Part shown: piece by piece, positions 1 to 6,248 of the stretch
Layout: each line of letters starts with the position of its first letter
Numbering within the stretch: the stretch's first letter is position 1
From: Kiritimatiellia bacterium
GTDB taxonomy: Bacteria; Verrucomicrobiota; Kiritimatiellia; SLAD01
DNA length: 6,496 bases
Direction of reading: 5' to 3'
Assembly (NCBI GenBank): GCA_007134175.1
Contig: SLLF01000322.1
Coordinates: 1-6,496 of the forward strand
The notes under the pieces: model-generated
Database searches by the model: none
Seen by the model: the letters and a program-made list of their open reading frames with translations, nothing else
Told to the model about the DNA's origin: nothing
Translations under genes and position numbers: made by a program

Positions 1-14
1 TACATCAAAGAATA

Positions 15-2312
15 ATGATGACGCATATGACGGATCCATTGCCACGCCATAACGAAGATACGTCGGCCACGCTCCTGCCACGGTATCGCGAGGCCCTGCA
101 TGGCTGGCCCGCCGCGATGCAGCGCCACCTGTATCGTATTCCGGGTCAGCCGGCGCTGGGTTGCTATGGGCCCGGCAACAGCGGCCACTGGGCGGTCCAG
201 GCAAACGCCACGGCGGCCGCCGCCTTGGCGATCTGCGCCACCGATTCGGCTGCCCCACCGGGCTGGTCGCAGGACGAGTTGCTCGAGTGGGCCCTGCGCT
301 TAGTCCGGTTCACGTTCCACAGTCACCGGGCCGGCGGTGGCGTGGCCACCGATAAACAACCCTGGGGCCATTCCTGGATCAGCGCGCTGGGCTTGGAGCG
401 GATGATGCACGGCATCGAAGCGTTGGACCCGTACTGGACCGACGAGGACCGCGCGCGAATGGCCGCCGTACTGCAGTCGGAGTGCGACTGGCTGCTGGAT
501 CATTACCAGCGTGATCCCGCAGCCCCGCCCGGCACCATCACCGCCGGTCTCTATGCCAAGCATAATCATCCGGAGAACAACATCTGGAACGGTTGCCTGC
601 TGCACCGGTTGATCCGTCTTTATCCGGACGCCCCGCGCCGGGATGAATACGAGGAAAAAGGGACCGCCTTCCTATGTAATGGCATTTCCATTGAAGCGGA
701 TGCGACCGACGACATATTGATCGGGGGCCGCCCGCTGGCCGATTGGCATGTCGGGGCTAATTTTTTCCCCTCCTATGCGCTTAACCATCACGGCTACTTG
801 AATGTGGGATATATGGTGATTTGTCTATCCAACATCGCCATGATGCACTTTTCCTGCCGGGCACAAGGTTGGGAACCGCCCGAAGGGCTCTATCTCCACG
901 CCCGTGAACTGTGGCAACTGGTTAAGAGCTGCACCTTTCCCGATGGCCGCCTCTGGCGCATCGGCGGGGACACCCGTGTACGCTACGCCTACTGCCAGGA
1001 TTACGCGGTCCCGGCGTGGTTGCTGGCCCGGGATTGCTTTGGCGATGCCGACGTGCCGGCGCTGGAAGCCGGGTGGCTTTCGATTATCGCCCAAGAACGA
1101 GCAGCGAATGGCGACGGCACTTTCATGTCGCAACGTTTGGCATCGCTGGCCGCGATGTCACCGCTCTATTACGCCCGTTTGGAGGGTGATCGGGCGGCCG
1201 CCCTTTCCATGGCTCTGGCCTGGCATCGCCACGAAGCGGCACCGCCAACCGATCCGTCGCCATCCCATACCAACCCGATCACGGTATTGCCCGCGTGGTC
1301 CGATGACTACCACGGCAGCCAGTTCACGCGCGGGCCAGGCCGCTGGGCTTCGTGGACCTGGCGTGGCGCGCACGCATTCCCGCTGGGCCTCTGCCTGCCA
1401 CCCACCGACAGCTCCCTGGCAGAGTGGCACCAAAATCTGACCGGGTCGATCCGGGGCCTCGGCATGTATCATCAGGCGGAAACGACCGTTGGATCATGCG
1501 AAGCCTTCGACGGCGGCTTCGCCACCTGTGGCCAGCTGGCCATCACGACGTGCCAGCCCGTAGCGGAAGGTGAGCGGGATTGCCTTATTGCCCGGATCGA
1601 TCTGGCCTGTGTAGCCTTGCCGGATGACCGCACAGTCATCGTACTGCAGCGGGCGCGCACGGAGGGGCGTGTCTGGTTGCAGTGCTGCAAAGGACTCTTC
1701 TTGCAGATCCCCAATGACCTGTTCAACGGGTTTACCCGGTGTTGTACGGATTCCGCCGGGACATATAACCTGCCTGGCTGTCCCCAAACCGCAGAAACAC
1801 GAGCTATTGCCGGCGATTGGGTCAATGTGGACGAGCGGCTTTCCGTGGCCCGCATCTACGGTCCCCCGTTGGTGTGGCATCAACCGGCGGGTCGCCAGGT
1901 CACCATCCCCCGTAAAGAACCCGGTGGCGGCCATTTGCATGCGGTGGAAATCTGTTGCGGTGTTCGGGAAGAATTGCACGCTGTGGATGCAGACACGGAT
2001 TTGTTCGATCTAGGGGTCGTGCTGTTGTCGTCGGTGGATGCCGAACAGACGCGGCATGGGCAGGCCAGGCATCCGCCACGAGCGGGGTTAATGAAAGCGC
2101 CGGGGTTGCGAGGTGTTGAAGTAGTGGGCGCGGATAACCGAACCTATCGGGTAGCCGCGAATTTTTCTGCCGCGGAACACGCCGTCGCCTGGGATAATAA
2201 TCCAGCTAGCACATGGCAGGCGTTGACCCGGCACGACATCGCGCCGGGTGATGGGGGCGACCTGCGGGTGTTGCTTCCGCCACATCAGGTGGTGGTGTGG
2301 GTGGGTGCGTAA
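15..2312 (+). CDS. Uncharacterised large protein, lyase-like toroid plus beta-sandwich (tentative)
   Basis: I do not recognise a named family. The 765-residue product has no signal peptide or membrane segment, so it is probably cytoplasmic. Residues about 20-400 are helical and rich in Trp, His and Tyr, as in alpha/alpha-toroid carbohydrate enzymes. The most conserved-looking stretches are NHPENNIWNG (184-193), FFPSYALNHHGYLNVGY (250-266) and DGRLWRIGGDTRVRYAY (310-326). The Asn, His258/His259 and Tyr261/Tyr266 in the first two recall the Asn/His/Tyr sets of polysaccharide lyases. Residues about 430-765 look mostly beta and would suit a C-terminal beta-sandwich. There are about 23 cysteines, including three Cys-Cys pairs (557-558, 576-577, 647-648), unusual for such an enzyme. 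In-frame ATGs lie at 15, 18 and 27; a weak AAAGA at 7-11 favours 15 or 18. The gene is 147 bp from coaBC on the same strand, with no functional link. The lyase role is inference from fold-like features only; a heparinase II/III-like or other glycoside enzyme is possible. Confidence 0.85.
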   Translation: MMTHMTDPLPRHNEDTSATLLPRYREALHGWPAAMQRHLYRIPGQPALGCYGPGNSGHWAVQANATAAAALAICATDSAAPPGWSQDELLEWALRLVRFTFHSHRAGGGVATDKQPWGHSWISALGLERMMHGIEALDPYWTDEDRARMAAVLQSECDWLLDHYQRDPAAPPGTITAGLYAKHNHPENNIWNGCLLHRLIRLYPDAPRRDEYEEKGTAFLCNGISIEADATDDILIGGRPLADWHVGANFFPSYALNHHGYLNVGYMVICLSNIAMMHFSCRAQGWEPPEGLYLHARELWQLVKSCTFPDGRLWRIGGDTRVRYAYCQDYAVPAWLLARDCFGDADVPALEAGWLSIIAQERAANGDGTFMSQRLASLAAMSPLYYARLEGDRAAALSMALAWHRHEAAPPTDPSPSHTNPITVLPAWSDDYHGSQFTRGPGRWASWTWRGAHAFPLGLCLPPTDSSLAEWHQNLTGSIRGLGMYHQAETTVGSCEAFDGGFATCGQLAITTCQPVAEGERDCLIARIDLACVALPDDRTVIVLQRARTEGRVWLQCCKGLFLQIPNDLFNGFTRCCTDSAGTYNLPGCPQTAETRAIAGDWVNVDERLSVARIYGPPLVWHQPAGRQVTIPRKEPGGGHLHAVEICCGVREELHAVDADTDLFDLGVVLLSSVDAEQTRHGQARHPPRAGLMKAPGLRGVEVVGADNRTYRVAANFSAAEHAVAWDNNPASTWQALTRHDIAPGDGGDLRVLLPPHQVVVWVGA

Positions 2313-2351
2313 ACCGCGATGATGCGCGGGGGTGCTGAAGCACCGTGGTTT
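2311..2351 (+). other. Paired hairpins after the first gene, weak terminator candidate
   Basis: Two short hairpins follow directly on the stop codon: CCGCG/CGCGG (2314-2318 with 2325-2329, 6-nt loop) and GGTGC/GCACC (2331-2335 with 2340-2344, TGAA loop). An outer AAACC/GGTTT pairing (2311-2315 with 2347-2351) could enclose the second instead. There is no real T-run after it, so an intrinsic terminator is doubtful; it may only stabilise the 3' end of the transcript. The rest of the gap up to 2459 shows no convincing promoter. Confidence 0.3.
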
Positions 2352-2459
2352 ACCAATGTCCCGACCACGCGGTTCTGTCGGTGCCCCTCCCGCTGCGCCC
2401 TCGCTTACGAAAGCGGTTTACGATGGCCAGTCACCCTGGATTTGTGGTAAAGGATACGC

Positions 2460-3701
2460 ATGCAGACGGGCGAAAACAGAGCAGGCACGGTAGTGGTTGG
2501 CGTGTGCGGTGGTATTGCCGCCTACAAGACGGTTGCCCTCGTCAGCCGCTTGCGTCAGGCCGGCCATGCCGCGCATGTGGCGATGACAGCGGCCGCCGAA
2601 CGGTTCGTGACGCCGTTGACCTTCGCCGGTGTATCCGGGAACCGGGTGTGGACCCGCGTTTTCCCGGACCCGGAACGCGAGGGCGGCGACGATCTCTATC
2701 CCCATCTCTATCCCGCGACGCAGGCCGATGCGCTGGTGATCATGCCGGCTACGGCCAATACGCTGGAACGGCTGGCGCGCGGTTGCGGGGATGATCCGGT
2801 TACCCTGTGCGCCTTGTCCGTGCCGCCGACGTGTCGGCGAATCATCTGCCCGGCCATGAACGTCGAGATGTGGGCGCAGCCGGTGGTGCAGGAACAGGTC
2901 CGATTGCTGGAATCGCGTGGCTGGGTCCGCTTGGGGCCGGACAGCGGTTCACTGGCGTGCGGGATGCAAGGCGCCGGCCGCATGGTGGAACCGGAAACGG
3001 TATTGGCCCACCTGGTCGACTACTGGGAGCAGCGTACGTCGCTGGCGGGCAAGCAGATCTTGATCGTGTCCGGTCCAACCCGAGAATATCTTGATCCGGT
3101 GCGGTATCTCAGCAACGGCAGCAGCGGTCGCATGGGACAGCTCCTGGCCGAGACGGCTGCCGACCGCGGGGCCACGGTGCATTTCATCACCGGACCGGTC
3201 GGCGACGCACTATTGCCGCGCCGGTCCGGGATCACCATTAAGCCGGTGACCTCCGCCCAGGAAATGAATGAGGCCGCCCAAACGGCTTTTGCCCGAGCCG
3301 ACGTCACCATCTGCGTGGCCGCCGTGGCCGATTATCGGCCGCGAACCTATCAGGCGACCAAAGACGCCAAGCCGCTGGAACCGTGGGCGTTGGAGTTGGA
3401 GCCGACACCCGACATCGCGGCCGGGCTTGGTGTGCGCAAACGAGCCGGGCAACAGTTGATTGGTTTTGCCCTGCAAACCGGCGATGGACGGGTTGAGGCG
3501 CAGGAAAAATTGCGCCGCAAGCGGCTGGACGCCATCGTATTGAACCATCCCGAGGCATTGGGGACGGAAGGCGGAACCTATAGCTGGATTACGACAGCCG
3601 GAGAAGATCGCTGGGGATCCTGCACCAAGATGGCCAGCGCCGCACGCATCTGGGACGCGGTGACCAACAACCCGCTGTGCCCGGGTACCTCCACTAAATA
3701 G
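2460..3701 (+). CDS. coaBC: Bifunctional phosphopantothenoylcysteine decarboxylase / phosphopantothenate-cysteine ligase
   Basis: CoaBC carries out two steps of coenzyme A synthesis in the cytoplasm: CTP-dependent joining of cysteine to 4'-phosphopantothenate, then FMN-dependent decarboxylation to 4'-phosphopantetheine. The 413-residue product is the usual length. The CoaC half (about 8-190) has the flavoprotein start GVCGGIAAYK (14-23), the presumed catalytic His82 before ADALVIMPATAN, the PAMN motif (131-134, Asn134) and the substrate-clamp motif ACGMQGAGRM (166-175, Cys167). The CoaB half (about 196-400) has GPTREYLDPVRYLSNGSSG (205-223, with Arg215 and Asn219), AAVADYR (287-293) and Lys301. 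The E. coli KIKK motif is KDAK here and the usual Lys/Arg before TPDI is Pro316. ATG 2460 is supported by AAAGGA at 2449-2454, 5 nt upstream. The gene stands alone rather than beside gmk/rpoZ/priA, and its tail overlaps the convergent PpiD-like gene by 8 bp. Identification from motifs is firm. Confidence 0.97.
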   Translation: MQTGENRAGTVVVGVCGGIAAYKTVALVSRLRQAGHAAHVAMTAAAERFVTPLTFAGVSGNRVWTRVFPDPEREGGDDLYPHLYPATQADALVIMPATANTLERLARGCGDDPVTLCALSVPPTCRRIICPAMNVEMWAQPVVQEQVRLLESRGWVRLGPDSGSLACGMQGAGRMVEPETVLAHLVDYWEQRTSLAGKQILIVSGPTREYLDPVRYLSNGSSGRMGQLLAETAADRGATVHFITGPVGDALLPRRSGITIKPVTSAQEMNEAAQTAFARADVTICVAAVADYRPRTYQATKDAKPLEPWALELEPTPDIAAGLGVRKRAGQQLIGFALQTGDGRVEAQEKLRRKRLDAIVLNHPEALGTEGGTYSWITTAGEDRWGSCTKMASAARIWDAVTNNPLCPGTSTK

Positions 3702-5403
3702 GCTCATCCTCCAGCGAGCGTTGCTCACGCGGGTCGCGCGAGGTGAACTCGGCATCCACCAGCAACTGTCGTTGCCACTCCTCAAAGAGGATCGCCGCCT
3801 GTTCCCGGGCGAGTGAAGCGGCGAGATGAGGACGGAAATCGGCGAACAAGGCGGGATCCACTGCCGTCCGGTCTTCGATAAAAACCACCGCGTAGGCCGC
3901 GCCCACCGCCAGCGGCTCGGCCACCTCACCGCTGTTGTGTTGCAAGGCCGCCCGCACAAGCTGCTGTCCATAACGCGGCTCTTCCAAGCCCTGAGCCGCG
4001 CTGAATTGCAAGGTTGGGCTCGACTCCAAACGGTACTGTTCAACCACGTCATCCCAGGTCCGTCCGGCAGCTAGTAACTCGGTGGCCTGTCGACTGAATT
4101 CAGCGGCCAGCTCGGCACGCCGCCGTGCCCGCTCCGCGCGTTCGGCCGCTGCCCGCACCTCCGCTTCAACCTCCGCCAACGGCGGCAGTTTCTCGGGAAG
4201 TTGCTCGACCAACGCCAACACGTAGATATACGCCTCACCTTCGATTGCATCGCTGAAATAGTGTTCCGGGTTGGGCCGCCGGTCGAAGGCCGCCCGGCTA
4301 AAGGCCGGTCCGGCATCCACGTTCTCCGGAATCTCGTGCCGGGCGAAGGGCGGCAGGCGTTCCACCTCCACACCAAAAGCAGCGGCCGCCTCGTCGAACG
4401 AGGGCGCATCACCGTGTTGGTCCGGTACCAGTTGGACCACGAAATCCATGGCGCGGTCGGCCGCTCGTCGCGCGCCAGCCCGCTGCCGCAATTCCTGTTT
4501 AATTTGCTCTTGCACTTCCTCGAATGGAATGGTGGCGGTTACGGTGAATGGTTCGTCCTCTTCCGTGTCGACGGCATCCAGTGTTTCTTCCCGCTGATAT
4601 TCCTCCAGGTGGAGGTCATAATGAATGCGCGCCTGTTCCTCCGTGACTTCAATATCTCCCTTGAACGCCGCGATGGGGAAGCGGACAATGTCCACCTTGA
4701 CTTTGGGTGGTCGCATGAACTGTTCGGCGGCTGCCTCGAAGTAGGCTTCGACCGCTTCCGGTGCCAGTGGCTCGATTTCCCCGATCGTATCGTCGTCGAT
4801 ACGGACATAGCGAATAGTAAACTCGTCCCCCATCATCTGGATGGCCCGGTCGACTTCCAAGGGCGGCACCCAGACCGCGTCCGCGAGCATGCGGCGCAAT
4901 TTTTCCAGCACCAGTTCCTCGGCTACCTGCTCCTCGAACTGGCCGGCGCTGAAGCCCATCGAGGCCAAGTACTGGTTCACAAACATCCGGTAGGTTTCGG
5001 TGCTGAATTGCCCGTTGTCCTGAAACACCGGGTAGCTTCGGATAGCGGCGACCACTTCGCGGTCGCTGGTCCGCAGCCCCATTTGATCGGCTTTCATCAG
5101 CGCGGCCAGCCGTTTCCAGGCCATCCGCCGCAGTTCAGCGTCGATCTCCTCAGTGATCGAAATGGGCTGCCCCACCGCCAGCAGCACCCCCAGATAGGTG
5201 TTGGCGTAGGCGCGTTGAAACGCCTCAGCCGATATATCATTACCAAACAGGGTCCCCACGGCCTGGCGCTCCCGGCGGTCGCGGTTTTCACCGGACCCGG
5301 CCATGCCCATAAAGGCAAACGAGATCACGATTAAGAAAGTAAAGCCGATCCAGACGAATTTGTTGGCAATCAACTTGTTGAACTTGGTAATCAGCATAGC
5401 CAT
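3694..5403 (-). CDS. PpiD-like membrane-anchored periplasmic chaperone lacking the parvulin domain
   Basis: This is a PpiD/SurA-type folding factor, anchored in the inner membrane with most of the protein outside the cytoplasm. Numbered from ATG 5403 (569 residues), it has a short basic N-terminus, one membrane helix (about 16-35, FVWIGFTFLIVISFAFMG) and a SurA-like helical chaperone domain (about 45-230) opening with VGTLFGNDISAEAFQRAY. At 229-269 comes the PpiD-like lead-in FMRPPKVKVDIVRFP ... ARIHYDLHLEEYQ. In E. coli PpiD the parvulin domain follows at this point. Here there is only an acidic stretch (271-285) before the helix IPFEEVQEQIKQEL (292-305), and no parvulin motifs are seen. The C-terminus holds two related modules (about 335-405 and 449-515) separated by a charged helix, as in the PpiD tail. 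The start is set by GGAG at 5417-5414, 10 nt away, and by the promoter. An in-frame GTG at 5439 (581 residues) would lie at or before the transcription start. Automatic annotation may call it a peptidylprolyl isomerase; activity is doubtful. Confidence 0.92.
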   Translation of the reverse strand: MAMLITKFNKLIANKFVWIGFTFLIVISFAFMGMAGSGENRDRRERQAVGTLFGNDISAEAFQRAYANTYLGVLLAVGQPISITEEIDAELRRMAWKRLAALMKADQMGLRTSDREVVAAIRSYPVFQDNGQFSTETYRMFVNQYLASMGFSAGQFEEQVAEELVLEKLRRMLADAVWVPPLEVDRAIQMMGDEFTIRYVRIDDDTIGEIEPLAPEAVEAYFEAAAEQFMRPPKVKVDIVRFPIAAFKGDIEVTEEQARIHYDLHLEEYQREETLDAVDTEEDEPFTVTATIPFEEVQEQIKQELRQRAGARRAADRAMDFVVQLVPDQHGDAPSFDEAAAAFGVEVERLPPFARHEIPENVDAGPAFSRAAFDRRPNPEHYFSDAIEGEAYIYVLALVEQLPEKLPPLAEVEAEVRAAAERAERARRRAELAAEFSRQATELLAAGRTWDDVVEQYRLESSPTLQFSAAQGLEEPRYGQQLVRAALQHNSGEVAEPLAVGAAYAVVFIEDRTAVDPALFADFRPHLAASLAREQAAILFEEWQRQLLVDAEFTSRDPREQRSLEDEPI

Positions 5404-5413
5404 AGAATTTGTA

Positions 5414-5417
5414 CTCC
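5414..5417 (-). promoter_or_regulatory. Ribosome binding site of the PpiD-like gene
   Basis: GGAG on the minus strand sits 10 nt before ATG 5403. The upstream in-frame GTG at 5439 has no comparable site, so this element supports the shorter 569-residue protein. Confidence 0.6.
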
Positions 5418-5441
5418 GCTTAAAGAAGATCAATCGCACTC

Positions 5442-5470
5442 ACCATACCGGCGTGATGACCGCCAGTCAA
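5442..5470 (-). promoter_or_regulatory. Sigma70-like promoter for the PpiD-like gene
   Basis: On the minus strand, TTGACT (5470-5465, 5 of 6 matches to the -35 consensus) and TATGGT (5447-5442, 4 of 6 to the -10) are 17 bp apart. Transcription would begin near 5435, leaving a leader of about 32 nt before ATG 5403. The spacing and position are as expected for a housekeeping promoter; it is a prediction from sequence alone. Confidence 0.6.
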
Positions 5471-5543
5471 CGTATTGGTTTTGAACGCCACTGAATCCTT
5501 GGCCCGCATTTTTCACCGGAATTCAGGCCGATCCGTTCTATTC

Positions 5544-5636
5544 ATGTGCCGCCCACGGCGCCCTTCTGCGCCGGGCGACGGCGTGGCAAGCAAGGCGACG
5601 GGAGCGCCCGATGAGAAATGCGAGTTAAAGATATGA
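5544..5636 (+). other. Short open frame of 30 codons inside the intergenic repeat block, probably not a gene
   Basis: An ATG at 5544 opens a 30-codon frame that begins MCRPRRPSAPGDG and ends GAPDEKCELKI before TGA at 5634-5636. It covers the GC-rich inverted repeat at 5556-5573. There is no clear ribosome binding site, and the composition looks like translated repeat DNA. The ending gives me an impression of peptides recurring in intergenic repeats of related genomes, which I cannot verify. It is listed as a landmark for a possible dispersed repeat rather than as a protein. Confidence 0.2.
5556..5573. repeat. GC-rich inverted repeat CGGCGC/GCGCCG
   Basis: Arms of 6 bp (5556-5561 and 5568-5573) enclose a 6-nt loop CCTTCT. 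More GC-rich partial complements follow, for example GGGCG at 5573-5577 with CGCCC at 5605-5609, so the region 5550-5610 could fold into a larger structure. No T-run follows on either side, so it does not read as an intrinsic terminator. Confidence 0.45.
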
Positions 5637-5654
5637 CGGGACAGACCCGTCCCG
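5635..5654. repeat. Inverted repeat GACGGG/CCCGTC
   Basis: GACGGG (5635-5640) pairs with CCCGTC (5646-5651) across a 5-nt loop. A shifted pairing CGGGAC (5637-5642) with GTCCCG (5649-5654) is equally good, so two alternative hairpins overlap. It begins on the stop codon of the 30-codon frame and lies just before the TTCCAA palindromes, and may belong to the same repeat block. Confidence 0.5.
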
Positions 5655-5665
5655 GAAACCATTAA

Positions 5666-5682
5666 TTTCCAACGTTTGGAAA
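5666..5682. repeat. Palindrome TTTCCAA-CGT-TTGGAAA
   Basis: Perfect 7-bp arms (5666-5672 and 5676-5682) flank a 3-nt centre. Its 15-bp core (5667-5681) matches a second palindrome 32 bp downstream at 12 of 15 positions. A short A-run follows (5680-5684), so on the minus strand a weak terminator reading is possible, though no gene ends there. REP-like element or protein-binding site are the main alternatives. Confidence 0.55.
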
Positions 5683-5697
5683 AACACGCCCCGAACG

Positions 5698-5714
5698 GTT
5701 CCAAGGACTGGAAC
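5698..5714. repeat. Palindrome GTTCCA-AGGAC-TGGAAC, sister of the one at 5666
   Basis: Arms of 6 bp (5698-5703 and 5709-5714) enclose a 5-nt centre. The core 5699-5713 shares TTCCAA at its left and TGGAA at its right with 5667-5681. GAAC at 5693-5696 can also pair with GTTC at 5698-5701. The pair lies 75-160 bp upstream of the transposase fragment, the arrangement expected of REP elements near their transposase. Confidence 0.5.
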
Positions 5715-5801
5715 AACTAAAACACTTCCCCACTACCAACACACCAGGGATACCCTTAGGCTGCGGCACGATAGACAAAAGTCAAGGACGTGGCAGACTC
5801 G

Positions 5802-5825
5802 CCCCAACAATGGGGAGAAGAGGTT
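5802..5825 (+). promoter_or_regulatory. Ribosome binding site for ATG 5826, partly inside a hairpin
   Basis: GGAG at 5814-5817 is 8 nt before ATG 5826, a strong arrangement that favours this start over GTG 5790, whose nearest AAGGA is only 1 nt away. The stem CCCCA/TGGGG (5802-5806 with 5811-5815, ACAA loop) overlaps the first two bases of the site and could lower translation. Confidence 0.4.
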
Positions 5826-6248
5826 ATGGCGCTCTGGCCGCAACGTAGGATATCGACCGTGCTTGTCCCGATTCTTGGGTGCGAACGGTTTGCGAAGAAG
5901 GTGCGGGGAAAGGCGACCGTTCAGCGTGAGACCCATGGGCGCAAAGCCTTTGGCCGAGAGGTGCGTTGGGAGGAGGTTGTGAGGGCGGTGGAGTGTATCA
6001 AGAGGGAGCGCTGGGAGCAGTTTGCGGATCGGTATGGTGATTGGGGGCGGGACTTGGCTCTTTGGATTGCACGTAGACGCGGAGGATTGACCTTGAGGGA
6101 ACTCGGCACGAAGGCCGGAGGCATGGACTATTCGGCTGTAAGTGAAGCCATCCGCCAATTCGACCGCAAAAAAAATAAAAATCCAGAAATTCGCAATGCC
6201 CTGAAACAGAGTCGTGAAATCTTGAATCTGGAGACGCGACCCCGTTAA
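5826..6248 (+). CDS. C-terminal DNA-binding fragment of a REP-associated tyrosine transposase (RAYT)
   Basis: The frame encodes the C-terminal part of an IS200-like, REP-associated transposase and lacks the N-terminal HUH/Y1 nuclease domain. From ATG 5826 it is 140 residues (152 from GTG 5790, numbering used here). Residues 27-40 (VPILGCERFAKKVRG) look like the linker that follows the nuclease domain in full-length members. Residues 59-82 (RWEEVVRAVECIKRERWEQF, then ADRY) and GDWGRDLALWIARRRGGL (83-100) are typical of this family. TLRELGTKAGGMDYSAVSEAI (101-121) resembles the helix-turn-helix of DnaA domain IV, where GGRDHTTV is the matching signature. No HUH motif or catalytic Tyr is visible here or in the 300 bp upstream; an in-frame stop lies at 5772-5774. 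It may be a relic, or a surviving DNA-binding protein since the frame is intact. The assignment comes from recalled family patterns, with no search run. Confidence 0.75.
   Translation: MALWPQRRISTVLVPILGCERFAKKVRGKATVQRETHGRKAFGREVRWEEVVRAVECIKRERWEQFADRYGDWGRDLALWIARRRGGLTLRELGTKAGGMDYSAVSEAIRQFDRKKNKNPEIRNALKQSREILNLETRPR

Noticed and set aside
904..1440. Plus-strand open frame of 178 codons inside the first gene
   Set aside because: A shadow in another frame of the 765-residue gene, with no ribosome site and no recognisable motifs.
2313..2459. Promoter for coaBC
   Set aside because: TTTACG near 2417 has no acceptable -10 element at the right distance, so I could not support a promoter call.
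3210..4052. Minus-strand open frame of 280 codons across the coaBC end
   Set aside because: It is antisense to the CoaB domain and out of frame with the PpiD-like gene, with low-complexity Arg/Ser/Trp-rich composition.
4201..5334. Long plus-strand open frame of 377 codons
   Set aside because: It lies wholly antisense to the PpiD-like gene, which has clear domains, promoter and ribosome site. Its protein shows no domain pattern and is explained by GC-rich codon bias.
5513..5716. Minus-strand open frame of 67 codons through the inverted repeats
   Set aside because: It has no ribosome site, crosses four inverted repeats, and its composition is that of translated repeat DNA.
5733..6158. Minus-strand open frame of 141 codons
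   Set aside because: It is antisense to the transposase fragment, whose sense strand carries the family motifs.
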